Of a stretch of DNA of 64,000 nt, positions 26,126-33,803 are shown in pieces. A model generated the notes under the pieces. That model had not been told where the DNA came from and searched no databases. It saw only the letters and a list, made by a program, of their open reading frames with translations. Location of the stretch: NCBI GenBank assembly GCA_900768515.1, contig CAAGDG010000182.1, positions 32,516-96,515 of the forward strand, in the 5' to 3' direction. The stretch is from Lentisphaeria bacterium. GTDB taxonomy: Bacteria > Verrucomicrobiota > Lentisphaeria > Victivallales > Victivallaceae. The translations under genes were made by a program, and so were the position numbers. The stretch's first letter is position 1, and the number at the start of each line of letters is the position of its first letter.

Positions 26126-26171
26126 CGGTCCGCTTCCGGCCGCACCGGGGGGCGGACCGCCGTTTTTTTTT
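26126..26171 (+). terminator. Intrinsic terminator after the FAD-oxidoreductase pair
   Basis: CGGTCCGC (26126-26133) and GCGGACCG (26152-26159) form an 8-bp stem, followed by a run of nine or ten T. Confidence 0.85.
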
Positions 26172-26231
26172 CGGTACGGCATCGGAAGAGAGCGCGACAA
26201 ACCCTTTTCCCTTATTTTTTGATAAAGTAAT

Positions 26232-26259
26232 TTGACAAATTGAAAACAGTCAATATAGT
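26232..26259 (+). promoter_or_regulatory. Promoter of the zinc-ribbon gene
   Basis: A perfect TTGACA (26232-26237) and TATAGT (26254-26259) are spaced 16 bp and lie 43 bases before the ATG at 26303. Confidence 0.75.
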
Positions 26260-26302
26260 ACCGTTTGTTCGAGCATGAATCAACGATGTGGAGGATTCGC
26301 TT

Positions 26303-26596
26303 ATGGCTACGGTTTGTCCCTATTGCAATATTGAGGTCAGTGAGAGTTCCATCGAGGCCGAAGACGGCTGCTGCCCGGAGTGCGGTTCCGTCATCAGCGC
26401 GACCTCCTCCTTCCTCGGCGACGAGGAGGCGGAGTACGATGACAACCTTGACGAACAGGATATCTTCGACGATCTCGACGACGACGATGACATCTTCGAC
26501 GACGACGAATTCGATGATGAGTTCGACGACGAGGACCTCGATGAGGAGTTCGACGACGAGGAGTTCGACGACGAGGAGGAGAAAGACGATTTCTGA
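26303..26596 (+). CDS. Small zinc-ribbon protein with polyacidic tail
   Basis: This 97-residue protein starts with a four-Cys ribbon (CPYC near residue 4 and CPECG near residue 30), suited to one zinc ion. It continues as an almost unbroken Asp/Glu tract with regularly placed Phe (FDDD, FDDE, FDEE types) to the C-terminus. GTGGAGG at eight bases decides the ATG; the in-frame GTG at 26288 is inside that site. It stands alone between its own promoter and terminator. The function is unknown. The acidic tail may be a nucleic-acid mimic or an RNA-polymerase/ribosome-binding tail, which is only speculation. Confidence 0.75.
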   Translation: MATVCPYCNIEVSESSIEAEDGCCPECGSVISATSSFLGDEEAEYDDNLDEQDIFDDLDDDDDIFDDDEFDDEFDDEDLDEEFDDEEFDDEEEKDDF

Positions 26597-26619
26597 GGCC
26601 TCTGTCCGGTTCCTCTTTT

Positions 26620-26650
26620 GCGCCCTGAAATCCGGGGCGCATTTTTTTTG
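26620..26650 (+). terminator. Intrinsic terminator of the zinc-ribbon gene
   Basis: GCGCCC (26620-26625) pairs with GGGCGC (26635-26640), followed by A and eight or nine T. Confidence 0.8.
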
Positions 26651-26661
26651 CGGATTTGCGG

Positions 26662-26714
26662 TTGACTTTTCCGGAACGCTGCCTATATTACGAAGGCGGA
26701 GCGTGGTTTCACGC
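26662..26714 (+). promoter_or_regulatory. Promoter of the rex operon with an inverted repeat at the start point
   Basis: TTGACT (26662-26667) and TATATT (26684-26689) are spaced 16 bp. The inverted repeat GCGTG-GTTT-CACGC (26701-26714) begins about five bases after the expected transcription start. It is not the textbook Rex site (TTGTGA-N6-TCACAA), so autoregulation is only a possibility. Confidence 0.55.
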
Positions 26715-26757
26715 GAATGATTTCTTCATGGTATTTCGTTGATTCGGAACAGGATCG

Positions 26758-27450
26758 ATGCCGAAAAACATCACCTACAGCATTCCCGCGTTGAAGCGGC
26801 TTCCCGGCTACCTCGGAGAACTGCGCAAACGGTCCGCCCGCGGCGAAGAGCGCATCTCCTGCCCGGCTCTGGCGGAGGCGCTCCACCTCGACGCGATCGG
26901 GGTGCGCAAGGATCTGGAGATGGCCGGCGCGGTCGGCTCCCCCGGCGTCGGCTTCCGGATTCCCGAACTGGTCGACCGGCTGGAAACCTTCCTCGGCTGG
27001 AAAAACACCAGCGAGGCGTTTCTGGTCGGCGCCGGAGAGCTGGGGTCCGCGCTGCTCGGCTACCGCGGATTTGAACAGCATGGGCTGCGGATCGTCGCCG
27101 CCTTCGACCGCGATCCGGTGGAAGAGGGGCGGGAGGTCCACGGAATTCCGGTGTTCGGCATCTCGCATTTCCACCACTACGCCCGGCGGCTGCAGATCCG
27201 GATCGGAATTCTCTGCGTGCCGGACTCCGAGGCGCAGCGGACCGCCGAAATCATGGTCGACGCCGGCATACTGGCAATCTGGAATTTCACCGACCAGCCC
27301 CTGAAGCTTCCGGAGGAGATCATCCGCCAGCGGGTGAACCTGGCCGGAGATCTTGCGGTGCTGTCGGTCCGGCTCGCGGAGAGGATCCGCGACATGGACC
27401 TCGCCCCGGCGGAAGGGGAATCGCCGGATAACAAGGGAGAGAAGGGATGA
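26758..27450 (+). CDS. rex: Redox-sensing transcriptional repressor Rex
   Basis: This 230-residue repressor senses the NADH/NAD+ ratio. The N-terminal winged helix has RISCPALAEALHLDAIGVRKDL and GSPGVGFRI; the Rossmann domain has AFLVGAGELGSALLGYRGF and IVAAFDRDP. The C-terminal helix RQRVNLAGDLAVLSVRLAERI is the domain-swap region. It is the first gene of a unit with a ferredoxin, sensory hydrogenase and phosphatase, which fits control of fermentation and H2 genes by redox state. Its stop overlaps the next start (ATGA). Confidence 0.93.
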   Translation: MPKNITYSIPALKRLPGYLGELRKRSARGEERISCPALAEALHLDAIGVRKDLEMAGAVGSPGVGFRIPELVDRLETFLGWKNTSEAFLVGAGELGSALLGYRGFEQHGLRIVAAFDRDPVEEGREVHGIPVFGISHFHHYARRLQIRIGILCVPDSEAQRTAEIMVDAGILAIWNFTDQPLKLPEEIIRQRVNLAGDLAVLSVRLAERIRDMDLAPAEGESPDNKGEKG

Positions 27451-27692
27451 AACACGTTATTGAAATCTGCATGGGCAGCTCCTGTTTCGCCCGCGGAAAC
27501 AAGAACAATCTCAAAATCATCGAGGCTTACCTGGAGAAAAACCGGATCGATTGCGCACTGCGCGGCCGGGGCTGCGTCGGGAAATGCCGTTCCGGTCCGA
27601 ATCTGAGCATCGACGGGGAAAACTTCGAACGGGTCGACTCCGAGTCGCTGATCGACCTTCTGGACGCCAAGCTCCGGAAGGAGCAGCCGTAA
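27447..27692 (+). CDS. Thioredoxin-like [2Fe-2S] ferredoxin (HfsA-like)
   Basis: This 81-residue protein is a thioredoxin-fold [2Fe-2S] ferredoxin like the C-terminal half of NuoE. Cluster ligands are likely Cys8 and Cys13 in CMGSSC, and Cys43 and Cys47 in GCVGKC. It overlaps rex by four bases and precedes the sensory hydrogenase gene, matching the hfsA position in clostridial hfsABC-type loci. It probably passes electrons to or from the sensory hydrogenase. Confidence 0.85.
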   Translation: MKHVIEICMGSSCFARGNKNNLKIIEAYLEKNRIDCALRGRGCVGKCRSGPNLSIDGENFERVDSESLIDLLDAKLRKEQP

Positions 27693-27762
27693 GAAAAATC
27701 AACAACGCCTGCCCGGAGCCGGCGGCCGACCGGAGGCGTCCTCGGAACACACAGGAGCGAAC

Positions 27763-29514
27763 ATGAATCATTCCTATCCGGTCTACACCATCGAAGCGGA
27801 GTGCCAGGACTGCTACAAGTGCGTGCGCCACTGTCCGGTCAAGGCGATCCGGGTGCGGGACGGCCACGCAACCGTCCTGCCTGAACTCTGCGTCGCCTGC
27901 GGCAAATGCGTCGAAGTCTGTCCGGTCAAGGCAAAACAGGTCCGCAACGGAACCGGGCGCGCCCGGCTCCTGCTCGGAGAAAAGGCGCCGGTCTACGCCT
28001 CGCTCGCCCCCTCCTGGGTCAGTGAGTTCAAGGGAATCGAGCCGGGGAAACTGATCCGGGCGCTGAAGCTGCTCGGGTTTGCCGGCGTCAGCGAAACCGC
28101 ACTCGGCGCCCAGCTGGTCTCCGCCCGGGTGGCGCGGGAGCTCGACGCCGGAAACGCCTCGGGCCTCGTCCTCTCCTCCGCCTGCCCGACCGCGGTGGAT
28201 TTCGTGCGCAAATATCTGCCCGCCCTCGCCTCCACGATCACGCCGGTCGGCTCTCCGCTGATGGCGCACTGCCGGCTGCTGCGCGACCACTTCGGCGAAG
28301 GGATCCGGATCATCTTCATCGGTCCCTGCATCGGCAAAAAGAACGAGGCGGACCGCAACCCGGAACTGCTGAATCTCGCCCTGACCTATCCGGAATTGCG
28401 CCAGATGCTCCGGGAGGCGGGAATCCAGCTGGAACGGCTCAGCCCGGAACCGGCCGATCAGTTTGTCCCGGAAGCCGCCGAGGAGGGGGCGCAATATCCG
28501 GTCGAGGGGGGAATGAATGACACCATCCGGTTCCAGAGTTCGAATCCGCGCGTCCACTATGCGACCGTGACCGGGCTGGACAACATCGAGCTTTCCCTCG
28601 GCGACCTCAAAGAGGCGCCCGCCGGAGAGACCGTCTTCGTCGAAATGCTCGCCTGTCCCGGCGGCTGCGTCCACGGTCCCTGCGCGGAACACGACTCTCC
28701 CGGACTGCTCGAGCGGCTCCGCGTGCTGCGCTACACCCGCTGGCCGGAACACCCGCGGGAGCGGCAGACCGCAGGGTCGATCGACGCCGTTTTTCCGAAG
28801 GAGCCGGTCACACCGCCCTCCCCCGCCGCCGGAGAAATCGTCGCCGCACTGCGGAGCATCGGCAAGACCACCCCCGAAGACGAACTCAACTGCGACGGCT
28901 GCGGCTACGACACCTGCCGGAACTTCGCACAGGCGCTGATCGCCGGCCACGCCGAACCTTCGATGTGCGTCTCCTACCTCAAAAAACAGGCGCAGAAAAA
29001 AGCGAACGCGCTGCTGCGGAGCATCTCCTCCGGCGTAGTGATCGCCGACCGGCAGCTGCGGATCGTCGAATGCAACCGGAAGTTCGCGGAACTCTTCGGA
29101 GAAGAGACCGTCGAGATGTTCGACGCCTGTCCCGGACTTGCCGGAGCCGACCTGACCCGGATCGTCCCCTTCGCCAACCTCTTCGAATCCTCGCTGCGCA
29201 GCGGCCGCGACCTCCGGCGCGATTCGCTGAAAGCGGACAAGCGGCTCTTCAATCTGAATCTCTTCACGATCGATCCCGGCGAAGTGGTCGGCGCGGTAAT
29301 CTTCGACGTCACCAACACCGAACTGCGCCGGGAACAGATCGCCGCCCGCGCCCGCGAGGTGATCGACCGCAACATCGCCACTGTGCAGGAGATCGCCTGC
29401 CGCCTCGGGGAACAGATGGCCGACACCGAACTGCTGCTGCGTTCGATCGCCGACGACTACGCCGACGACAGCGACCTGATCGAACCCGGCGCCACGGAGG
29501 GGGAAAAACCATGA
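27763..29514 (+). CDS. PAS-containing sensory [FeFe] hydrogenase (HydS/HfsB-like)
   Basis: The 583-residue protein has two [4Fe-4S] clusters at the N-terminus (CxxCxxC-type groups at Cys14-Cys24 and Cys43-Cys53). An H-cluster domain follows with SSACP (cluster ligand Cys141), PCIGKKNE (Cys189) and EMLACPGGC (Cys298, Cys302). A four-Cys iron-sulfur segment (Cys377, Cys380, Cys385, Cys402) and a PAS domain (about 415-520) complete it. The usual proton-transfer Cys of TSCCP is Ala140, as known for sensory-type HydS enzymes with very low turnover. It likely reads H2 or redox state and signals through the overlapping phosphatase gene (ATGA). Confidence 0.87.
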   Translation: MNHSYPVYTIEAECQDCYKCVRHCPVKAIRVRDGHATVLPELCVACGKCVEVCPVKAKQVRNGTGRARLLLGEKAPVYASLAPSWVSEFKGIEPGKLIRALKLLGFAGVSETALGAQLVSARVARELDAGNASGLVLSSACPTAVDFVRKYLPALASTITPVGSPLMAHCRLLRDHFGEGIRIIFIGPCIGKKNEADRNPELLNLALTYPELRQMLREAGIQLERLSPEPADQFVPEAAEEGAQYPVEGGMNDTIRFQSSNPRVHYATVTGLDNIELSLGDLKEAPAGETVFVEMLACPGGCVHGPCAEHDSPGLLERLRVLRYTRWPEHPRERQTAGSIDAVFPKEPVTPPSPAAGEIVAALRSIGKTTPEDELNCDGCGYDTCRNFAQALIAGHAEPSMCVSYLKKQAQKKANALLRSISSGVVIADRQLRIVECNRKFAELFGEETVEMFDACPGLAGADLTRIVPFANLFESSLRSGRDLRRDSLKADKRLFNLNLFTIDPGEVVGAVIFDVTNTELRREQIAARAREVIDRNIATVQEIACRLGEQMADTELLLRSIADDYADDSDLIEPGATEGEKP

Positions 29515-30692
29515 GCATCGCCCCGGACAACCTCTTCATCGACACCGGATTCGCGCAGTGCTGCCACTACGCCGAAAAAGCGTGCGGCGATGCGGTCGCC
29601 TTCAAACGGATTCCGGCGGAAGAACGGCTGATCGCGGTGCTCGCCGACGGACTCGGCCACGGTCTCAAAGCGAACATCCTCGCACTGATGACCACCACCA
29701 TGGCGCTGCGCTTCAGCGCCGAGGACCGGGAACTGGTCCACTCCGCGGAGATCATCATGGATGCGCTCCCGGTCTGCCAGGTGCGGCAGATCAGTTACGC
29801 GACCTTCACCATCGTCGACACCCGCCTGGGCGGAGAGACCCGCGTAGTCGAAATGGGGAATCCGGAGTTCCTGCTCTTCCGCGGCGGCGCTCCGCTGCAG
29901 ATCGAAGGCCAGCCGGTGGTCTCGCCCAAGTACCGCGACCGGACCATGACCGTCTACCGATTCCGGGCGCAGCCGCAGGACCGGGTGCTCTTCTTCTCCG
30001 ACGGAGTCACCCAGGCGGGGCTCGGTTCGCCGAACTACCCGCTCGGCTGGCGGAATTCCGGGGTCGAGAAGTACGTCCGCAGCCAGCTCGCATCCGATCC
30101 GGAAATCTCCGCGCAGGAGCTTTCTGAACGACTTCTCCGCGAAGCAATCGCCCACGAACCGGAACTGCGGCCGGCCGACGACATCACGGCCGCCTGCCTC
30201 CACTTCCGCGAACCCCGGCGGATGCTGCTTTTCACCGGCCCCCCCTTCGATCAGAACCGCGACGCGGAGTGTGCCCGGCTCTTCCGGGAGTTCAGGGGCA
30301 CCCGGGTGATTTCCGGCGGAACCTCGGCCGAAATCATCTCGCGCGAACTCGGCGTTCCCCTGGAACTTGACCTGGATTCCGCCTCCGGCGATCTGCCGCC
30401 GCTCTCGCGGCTGAAGGGAGCCGATCTGGTCACCGAAGGGATCTTCACGCTGAGCCGTGCGGCACGCTATCTGGAGTCCGGGGAGTTCCAACACAACGAT
30501 CCGGCCGGACAGCTGGTCGAGCTGATGCGAAGAAACGACATCATCAACTTCCTGGTCGGCACCCGGATCAACGAGGCCCACCAGGATCCCAACCTTCCGG
30601 TCGATCTCGAACTTCGCCGCAACATCGTCAAGCGTCTTGCGGCAGTATTGCGCGATCGTTATATGAAGGATGTGGAAATCCATTTCGTCTGA
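29511..30692 (+). CDS. SpoIIE/PP2C-type serine/threonine phosphatase (HfsC-like)
   Basis: This 393-residue protein has the PPM/SpoIIE phosphatase metal-site motifs AVLADGLGHGLKAN, FFSDGVTQAG and PADDITAACL within residues 1-230. An extra C-terminal region (LLFTGPPFDQNRD, VISGGTSAEIISREL) resembles that of phosphatases linked to sensory hydrogenases. It overlaps the HydS-like gene by four bases. The pair would convert an H2/redox signal into protein dephosphorylation; the target is not in the window. A terminator follows. Confidence 0.85.
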   Translation: MSIAPDNLFIDTGFAQCCHYAEKACGDAVAFKRIPAEERLIAVLADGLGHGLKANILALMTTTMALRFSAEDRELVHSAEIIMDALPVCQVRQISYATFTIVDTRLGGETRVVEMGNPEFLLFRGGAPLQIEGQPVVSPKYRDRTMTVYRFRAQPQDRVLFFSDGVTQAGLGSPNYPLGWRNSGVEKYVRSQLASDPEISAQELSERLLREAIAHEPELRPADDITAACLHFREPRRMLLFTGPPFDQNRDAECARLFREFRGTRVISGGTSAEIISRELGVPLELDLDSASGDLPPLSRLKGADLVTEGIFTLSRAARYLESGEFQHNDPAGQLVELMRRNDIINFLVGTRINEAHQDPNLPVDLELRRNIVKRLAAVLRDRYMKDVEIHFV

Positions 30693-30738
30693 ATGACGTT
30701 CCGGAAGGCAACATGACGTTTTCGCCTTCCGCCGATTA

Positions 30739-30792
30739 CGGCCGTTTCGTGCATTTGGCTTCGAGCCGACAGAAGCGGCCGCATCTTTTTTT
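30739..30792 (+). terminator. Intrinsic terminator after the sensory-hydrogenase operon
   Basis: CGGCCGTTTC (30739-30748) and GAAGCGGCCG (30772-30781) form a 10-bp stem with one G-T pair, followed by CATC and seven T. Confidence 0.8.
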
Positions 30793-30945
30793 GCACAACA
30801 CCGCAGCCGCCAGGCCACCCACCTTTCCCCCCGCCGCGGTGAATTTTTCACGGCAACGATCGATAATTTTTTATTGATTGAGCTTGAGACGGTTAGAGAT
30901 GAAGAAACGGTTGCAAAAAAAAGTAAAAAAAGTCGTTCGCGCCAG

Positions 30946-30974
30946 TTGATTTTTAAGAAAACCGGACTTACTCT
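30946..30974 (+). promoter_or_regulatory. Candidate hydCBA promoter
   Basis: TTGATT (30946-30951) and TACTCT (30969-30974) are spaced 17 bp. Matches are moderate. If used, the hydC leader would be about 375 nt. Confidence 0.4.
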
Positions 30975-31177
30975 ACAAAAAGAAACCGATTTTCCAGCCT
31001 GAAAATCCGGATCGGATCCGCGGAGGGTCCCCGCAGGGAACTCTTCCGCATTTCAAAGCGCGGCGACGGGAGGAGGAATTCCGGCGCCGCGTTTCGGAAC
31101 CGGATTTTCACCGGGGAACCGGAGACCTGGTGTCCGGCGGAGGAATCCTTCCGTTCCGGAACGAATTCATCGGAGGA

Positions 31178-31196
31178 GATGGTAGACGCTACCATC
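31178..31196. promoter_or_regulatory. Perfect inverted repeat in the hydCBA leader
   Basis: GATGGTAG-ACG-CTACCATC has 8-bp perfect arms and a 3-base centre. It covers an upstream in-frame ATG (31179) that follows GGAGG. It could be a repressor operator or an mRNA hairpin controlling translation. Confidence 0.45.
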
Positions 31197-31358
31197 AAAA
31201 CATTAACCATGCCTTTCCGAAAAGCGCCGGCGCATGGTCCTGCCGTGCGGGACGCCGGAGGGAAGGCTCCCCGAAAAGCCGTGGGGGAGAACCGGCGGAA
31301 CCGGACTCCGTTCCGGAATCCGGGAGAGGCGGCTTTGCGGGGATCGCAGGAGGATTTC

Positions 31359-31883
31359 ATGAGTTGTCAGTGTCAAGGGAATTGCGGCGCACCATCGGCG
31401 GAGGCGTCGGAGAAGTTCGCGGAACTCGACCGGTACATCGGGTCGCTGAGGCTGGATGAATCGCCGGAACGGCGGCGCGGTTCGCTGATCCAGATTCTTC
31501 ATCGCGCCCAGGCCCTGTTCGGATACCTTTCCGAAGACGTCCAGAAGTTCGTCTCCAACCGTCTGCAGCTGCCCCGGGCCGAGATCTACGGAGTGATCAG
31601 CTTCTACAGTTACTTCACCGACAAACCGGTCGGCCGCTACAAAATCAATGTCTGCACCGGAACGGCCTGTTTCGTCAAAGGCGCGCCCAAAGTGCTCGAG
31701 GAGTTCAAACGCCGGCTCAACATCCGCGAGGGAGAGAGCACTCCGGACGGCAGATTCTTCCTCGGAGGACTCCGGTGCGTCGGCGCCTGCAGCCTCGCGC
31801 CCGTGGTCATGGTCAACGACAAGGTCTACGGCAATATGACCGCTGAAAAGGTCGCCGCCGTTCTCGAAGAATGCGCCGACTGA
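31359..31883 (+). CDS. hydC: Bifurcating [FeFe] hydrogenase subunit HydC (NuoE-like)
   Basis: This 174-residue subunit is NuoE-like: an N-terminal helical bundle, then a thioredoxin-fold [2Fe-2S] domain with ligands in CTGTACFVKGA and CVGACSLAP. It forms part of the HydABC complex, which couples NADH and reduced ferredoxin oxidation to H2 production. ATG 31359 is chosen for its AGGAGG site; an upstream in-frame ATG (31179) would add 60 low-complexity basic residues. The N-terminus MSCQCQGNC carries three extra Cys not needed for the known cluster. Confidence 0.92.
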   Translation: MSCQCQGNCGAPSAEASEKFAELDRYIGSLRLDESPERRRGSLIQILHRAQALFGYLSEDVQKFVSNRLQLPRAEIYGVISFYSYFTDKPVGRYKINVCTGTACFVKGAPKVLEEFKRRLNIREGESTPDGRFFLGGLRCVGACSLAPVVMVNDKVYGNMTAEKVAAVLEECAD

Positions 31884-31929
31884 CGGGAGTTCGGCTCAAC
31901 TGGACAACTTCATTTCAGGATGTGACGAT

Positions 31930-33774
31930 ATGAAAATTGATTCACCGGAAAAACTCAAGCAAACCGCCGAAGATCTCAAGGCGCGGCCGCGCCCGGCGCT
32001 GAAACTCCTGGTCTCGATGGGAACCTGCGGCATCGCCGCCGGAACCGGAGCCGTTCTCAAGGCGATCCGGGATGAAATCACCGCGCGGCACCTCGAAAAC
32101 GCGATCGAAGTCAGCGAAGTGGGCTGCATGGGACTCTGCTACGCGGAACCGGTCATGATGCTGATCGACCGCGAAACCGACAGGCGGCTGATCTACGGAA
32201 ATGTAACCCCGCAGCAGGTTCCGGCCATTCTGGAGGCCGGCATCGAAGGCGGCGCCCCCGAGACCCGCACCCTCAAACGGAACTGGTACTACCCCGAAAC
32301 CGAAACCCCGGCCGAAGGCGAACGTCAGGCCCGGATCGTGCTGCGCAACACCGGTCGGATCAATCCCGAGAGCATCGACGAATACATCGCCGAAGGCGGA
32401 TACCGCGCACTTGCGCAGGCGGTTACGGAAATGAAGCCGCAGGAGGTGATCGACCTGGTGATCGCCTCCGGATTGCGCGGACGCGGCGGCGGCGGCTTCC
32501 CGACCGGGCGCAAATGGCAGTTTGCCGCGGCCCAGCCGAAGGGCGAGAAGTTCATCATCTGCAACGCCGATGAAGGAGACCCCGGCGCCTTCATGGACCG
32601 GGCGGTGCTCGAAGGAGACCCCCATGCGATCCTCGAAGCGATGGCGATCGGCGGATACGCGATCGGCGCCTCCGTCGGAGTGATCTACATCCGGGCCGAA
32701 TATCCGCTGGCGGTCAAGCGGCTGGAAATCGCGATCCGGCAGGCGGAGGAGTACGGGCTGCTCGGGAAAAACCTCTTCGGCAGCGGTTTTGATTTCCGGA
32801 TCGAGATCAAGTTCGGCGCCGGCGCCTTCGTCTGCGGCGAGGAGACCGCGCTGATCCATTCGATCGAAGGCAAGCGCGGCGAACCGACCGTCAAGCCCCC
32901 CTTCCCCGCCGTCGAAGGACTCTGGAAACGGCCGAGCGTGGTCAACAACGTCGAAACCTACGCCTGCATCGCGGCGATCGTCCGCAAGGGCGCCGACTGG
33001 TTCCGGGCGATCGGGACCCAGGGGTCGCCGGGGACGAAGGTGTTCGCCCTGGCCGGAAAAATCTCCAAGGTCGGTCTGGTCGAAGTGCCGATGGGGACCA
33101 CCCTGCGCCAGATCATCTTCGAAATCGGCGACGGCATCAAGAACGGCCGCAAGTTCAAGGCGGTCCAGACCGGCGGTCCCTCCGGCGGCTGCATCACCTC
33201 CGCCAATCTCGATTTGCCGATCGACTACGAGGCGCTCAAGAAGATCGGTTCGATGATGGGTTCCGGCGGCATGATCGTGATGGACGAGGACGACTGCATG
33301 GTCAACATCGCCAAGTTCTTCCTCGAATTCACCCTCGACGAGTCGTGCGGCAAGTGCACCCCGTGCCGGATCGGAAACCGCCGGATGTATGAATTGCTTG
33401 AAGAGATCACCGACGGGCGCGGCACCATCGAAACGATCGAGAAGCTCAAGATGCTTTCGGCGACGATCAAGGACACCGCCCTCTGCGGACTCGGCCAGAC
33501 CGCGCCGAATCCGGTGCTTTCGACGCTGGCCAATTTCGAGGACGAATACCTTGCGCACGTCAACGAGGCGCGCTGTCCGGCCGGCGTCTGCTCGAAGCTG
33601 ATCCGGTACGAGATCAACGACCGCTGCGTCGGGTGCGGTCTCTGCCTGCGCCACTGCCCGGTGAACTGCATCACCGGCGAACGCAAGGCGCGCCACCGGA
33701 TCGATCCGGAACGCTGCATCAAGTGCGGAGTCTGTTTCCAGACCTGCCGCTTCCACGCCGTCGAAAAGCATTGA
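31930..33774 (+). CDS. hydB: Bifurcating [FeFe] hydrogenase subunit HydB (NuoF-like, NADH/FMN)
   Basis: The 614-residue protein has an N-terminal thioredoxin-like [2Fe-2S] domain (GTCGIAAGTG, GCMGLCYAEP), then the NuoF core with the NADH/FMN loop GLRGRGGGGFPTGRKW and ADEGDPGAFMDR. The N3-type [4Fe-4S] motif is ESCGKCTPCRIG. Two C-terminal ferredoxin clusters follow (CVGCGLCLRHCP and CIKCGVCFQTCRF). This domain order is that of HydB in trimeric bifurcating hydrogenases. It is 46 bases after hydC and 29 before hydA. Confidence 0.93.
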   Translation: MKIDSPEKLKQTAEDLKARPRPALKLLVSMGTCGIAAGTGAVLKAIRDEITARHLENAIEVSEVGCMGLCYAEPVMMLIDRETDRRLIYGNVTPQQVPAILEAGIEGGAPETRTLKRNWYYPETETPAEGERQARIVLRNTGRINPESIDEYIAEGGYRALAQAVTEMKPQEVIDLVIASGLRGRGGGGFPTGRKWQFAAAQPKGEKFIICNADEGDPGAFMDRAVLEGDPHAILEAMAIGGYAIGASVGVIYIRAEYPLAVKRLEIAIRQAEEYGLLGKNLFGSGFDFRIEIKFGAGAFVCGEETALIHSIEGKRGEPTVKPPFPAVEGLWKRPSVVNNVETYACIAAIVRKGADWFRAIGTQGSPGTKVFALAGKISKVGLVEVPMGTTLRQIIFEIGDGIKNGRKFKAVQTGGPSGGCITSANLDLPIDYEALKKIGSMMGSGGMIVMDEDDCMVNIAKFFLEFTLDESCGKCTPCRIGNRRMYELLEEITDGRGTIETIEKLKMLSATIKDTALCGLGQTAPNPVLSTLANFEDEYLAHVNEARCPAGVCSKLIRYEINDRCVGCGLCLRHCPVNCITGERKARHRIDPERCIKCGVCFQTCRFHAVEKH

Positions 33775-33803
33775 ACCATCTCGAGAACAGGAGTTAGCCA
33801 TTC

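Larger units (their letters stand above)
30693..31358. other. 666-nt gap: terminator, hyd promoter and long leader
   Basis: The gap contains the terminator at 30739-30792, a GTGAA-TTT-TTCAC inverted repeat at about 30839-30851, the candidate hydCBA promoter (30946-30974), and a leader of about 375 nt. The leader has a GATTTTC/GAAAATC hairpin (30988-31007) and a perfect 8-bp hairpin at 31178-31196. I see no tRNA, no known riboswitch and no clear separate gene. Confidence 0.6.

Noticed and set aside
26394..26642. Arg-rich minus-strand open frame opposite the acidic tail
   Set aside because: Direct complement of the Asp/Glu codons; an artefact of the repetitive GAC/GAG sequence.
30839..30851. 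GTGAA-TTT-TTCAC as a Rex operator for hydCBA
   Set aside because: The half-sites match Rex, but the centre is one base too short and it lies more than 90 bp upstream of the candidate -35. Kept only as a note in the gap description.
30975..31358. Riboswitch in the hydCBA leader
   Set aside because: No match to a riboswitch consensus I know (for example Moco, FMN, TPP or cobalamin cores).
31179..31358. 60-residue N-terminal extension of HydC from ATG 31179
   Set aside because: The extension is basic and low-complexity, the GGAGG is too close to that ATG, and ATG 31359 has an excellent AGGAGG.
31942..33801. 619-codon minus-strand open frame opposite hydB
   Set aside because: Shadow of a gene with unambiguous NuoF-type motifs.
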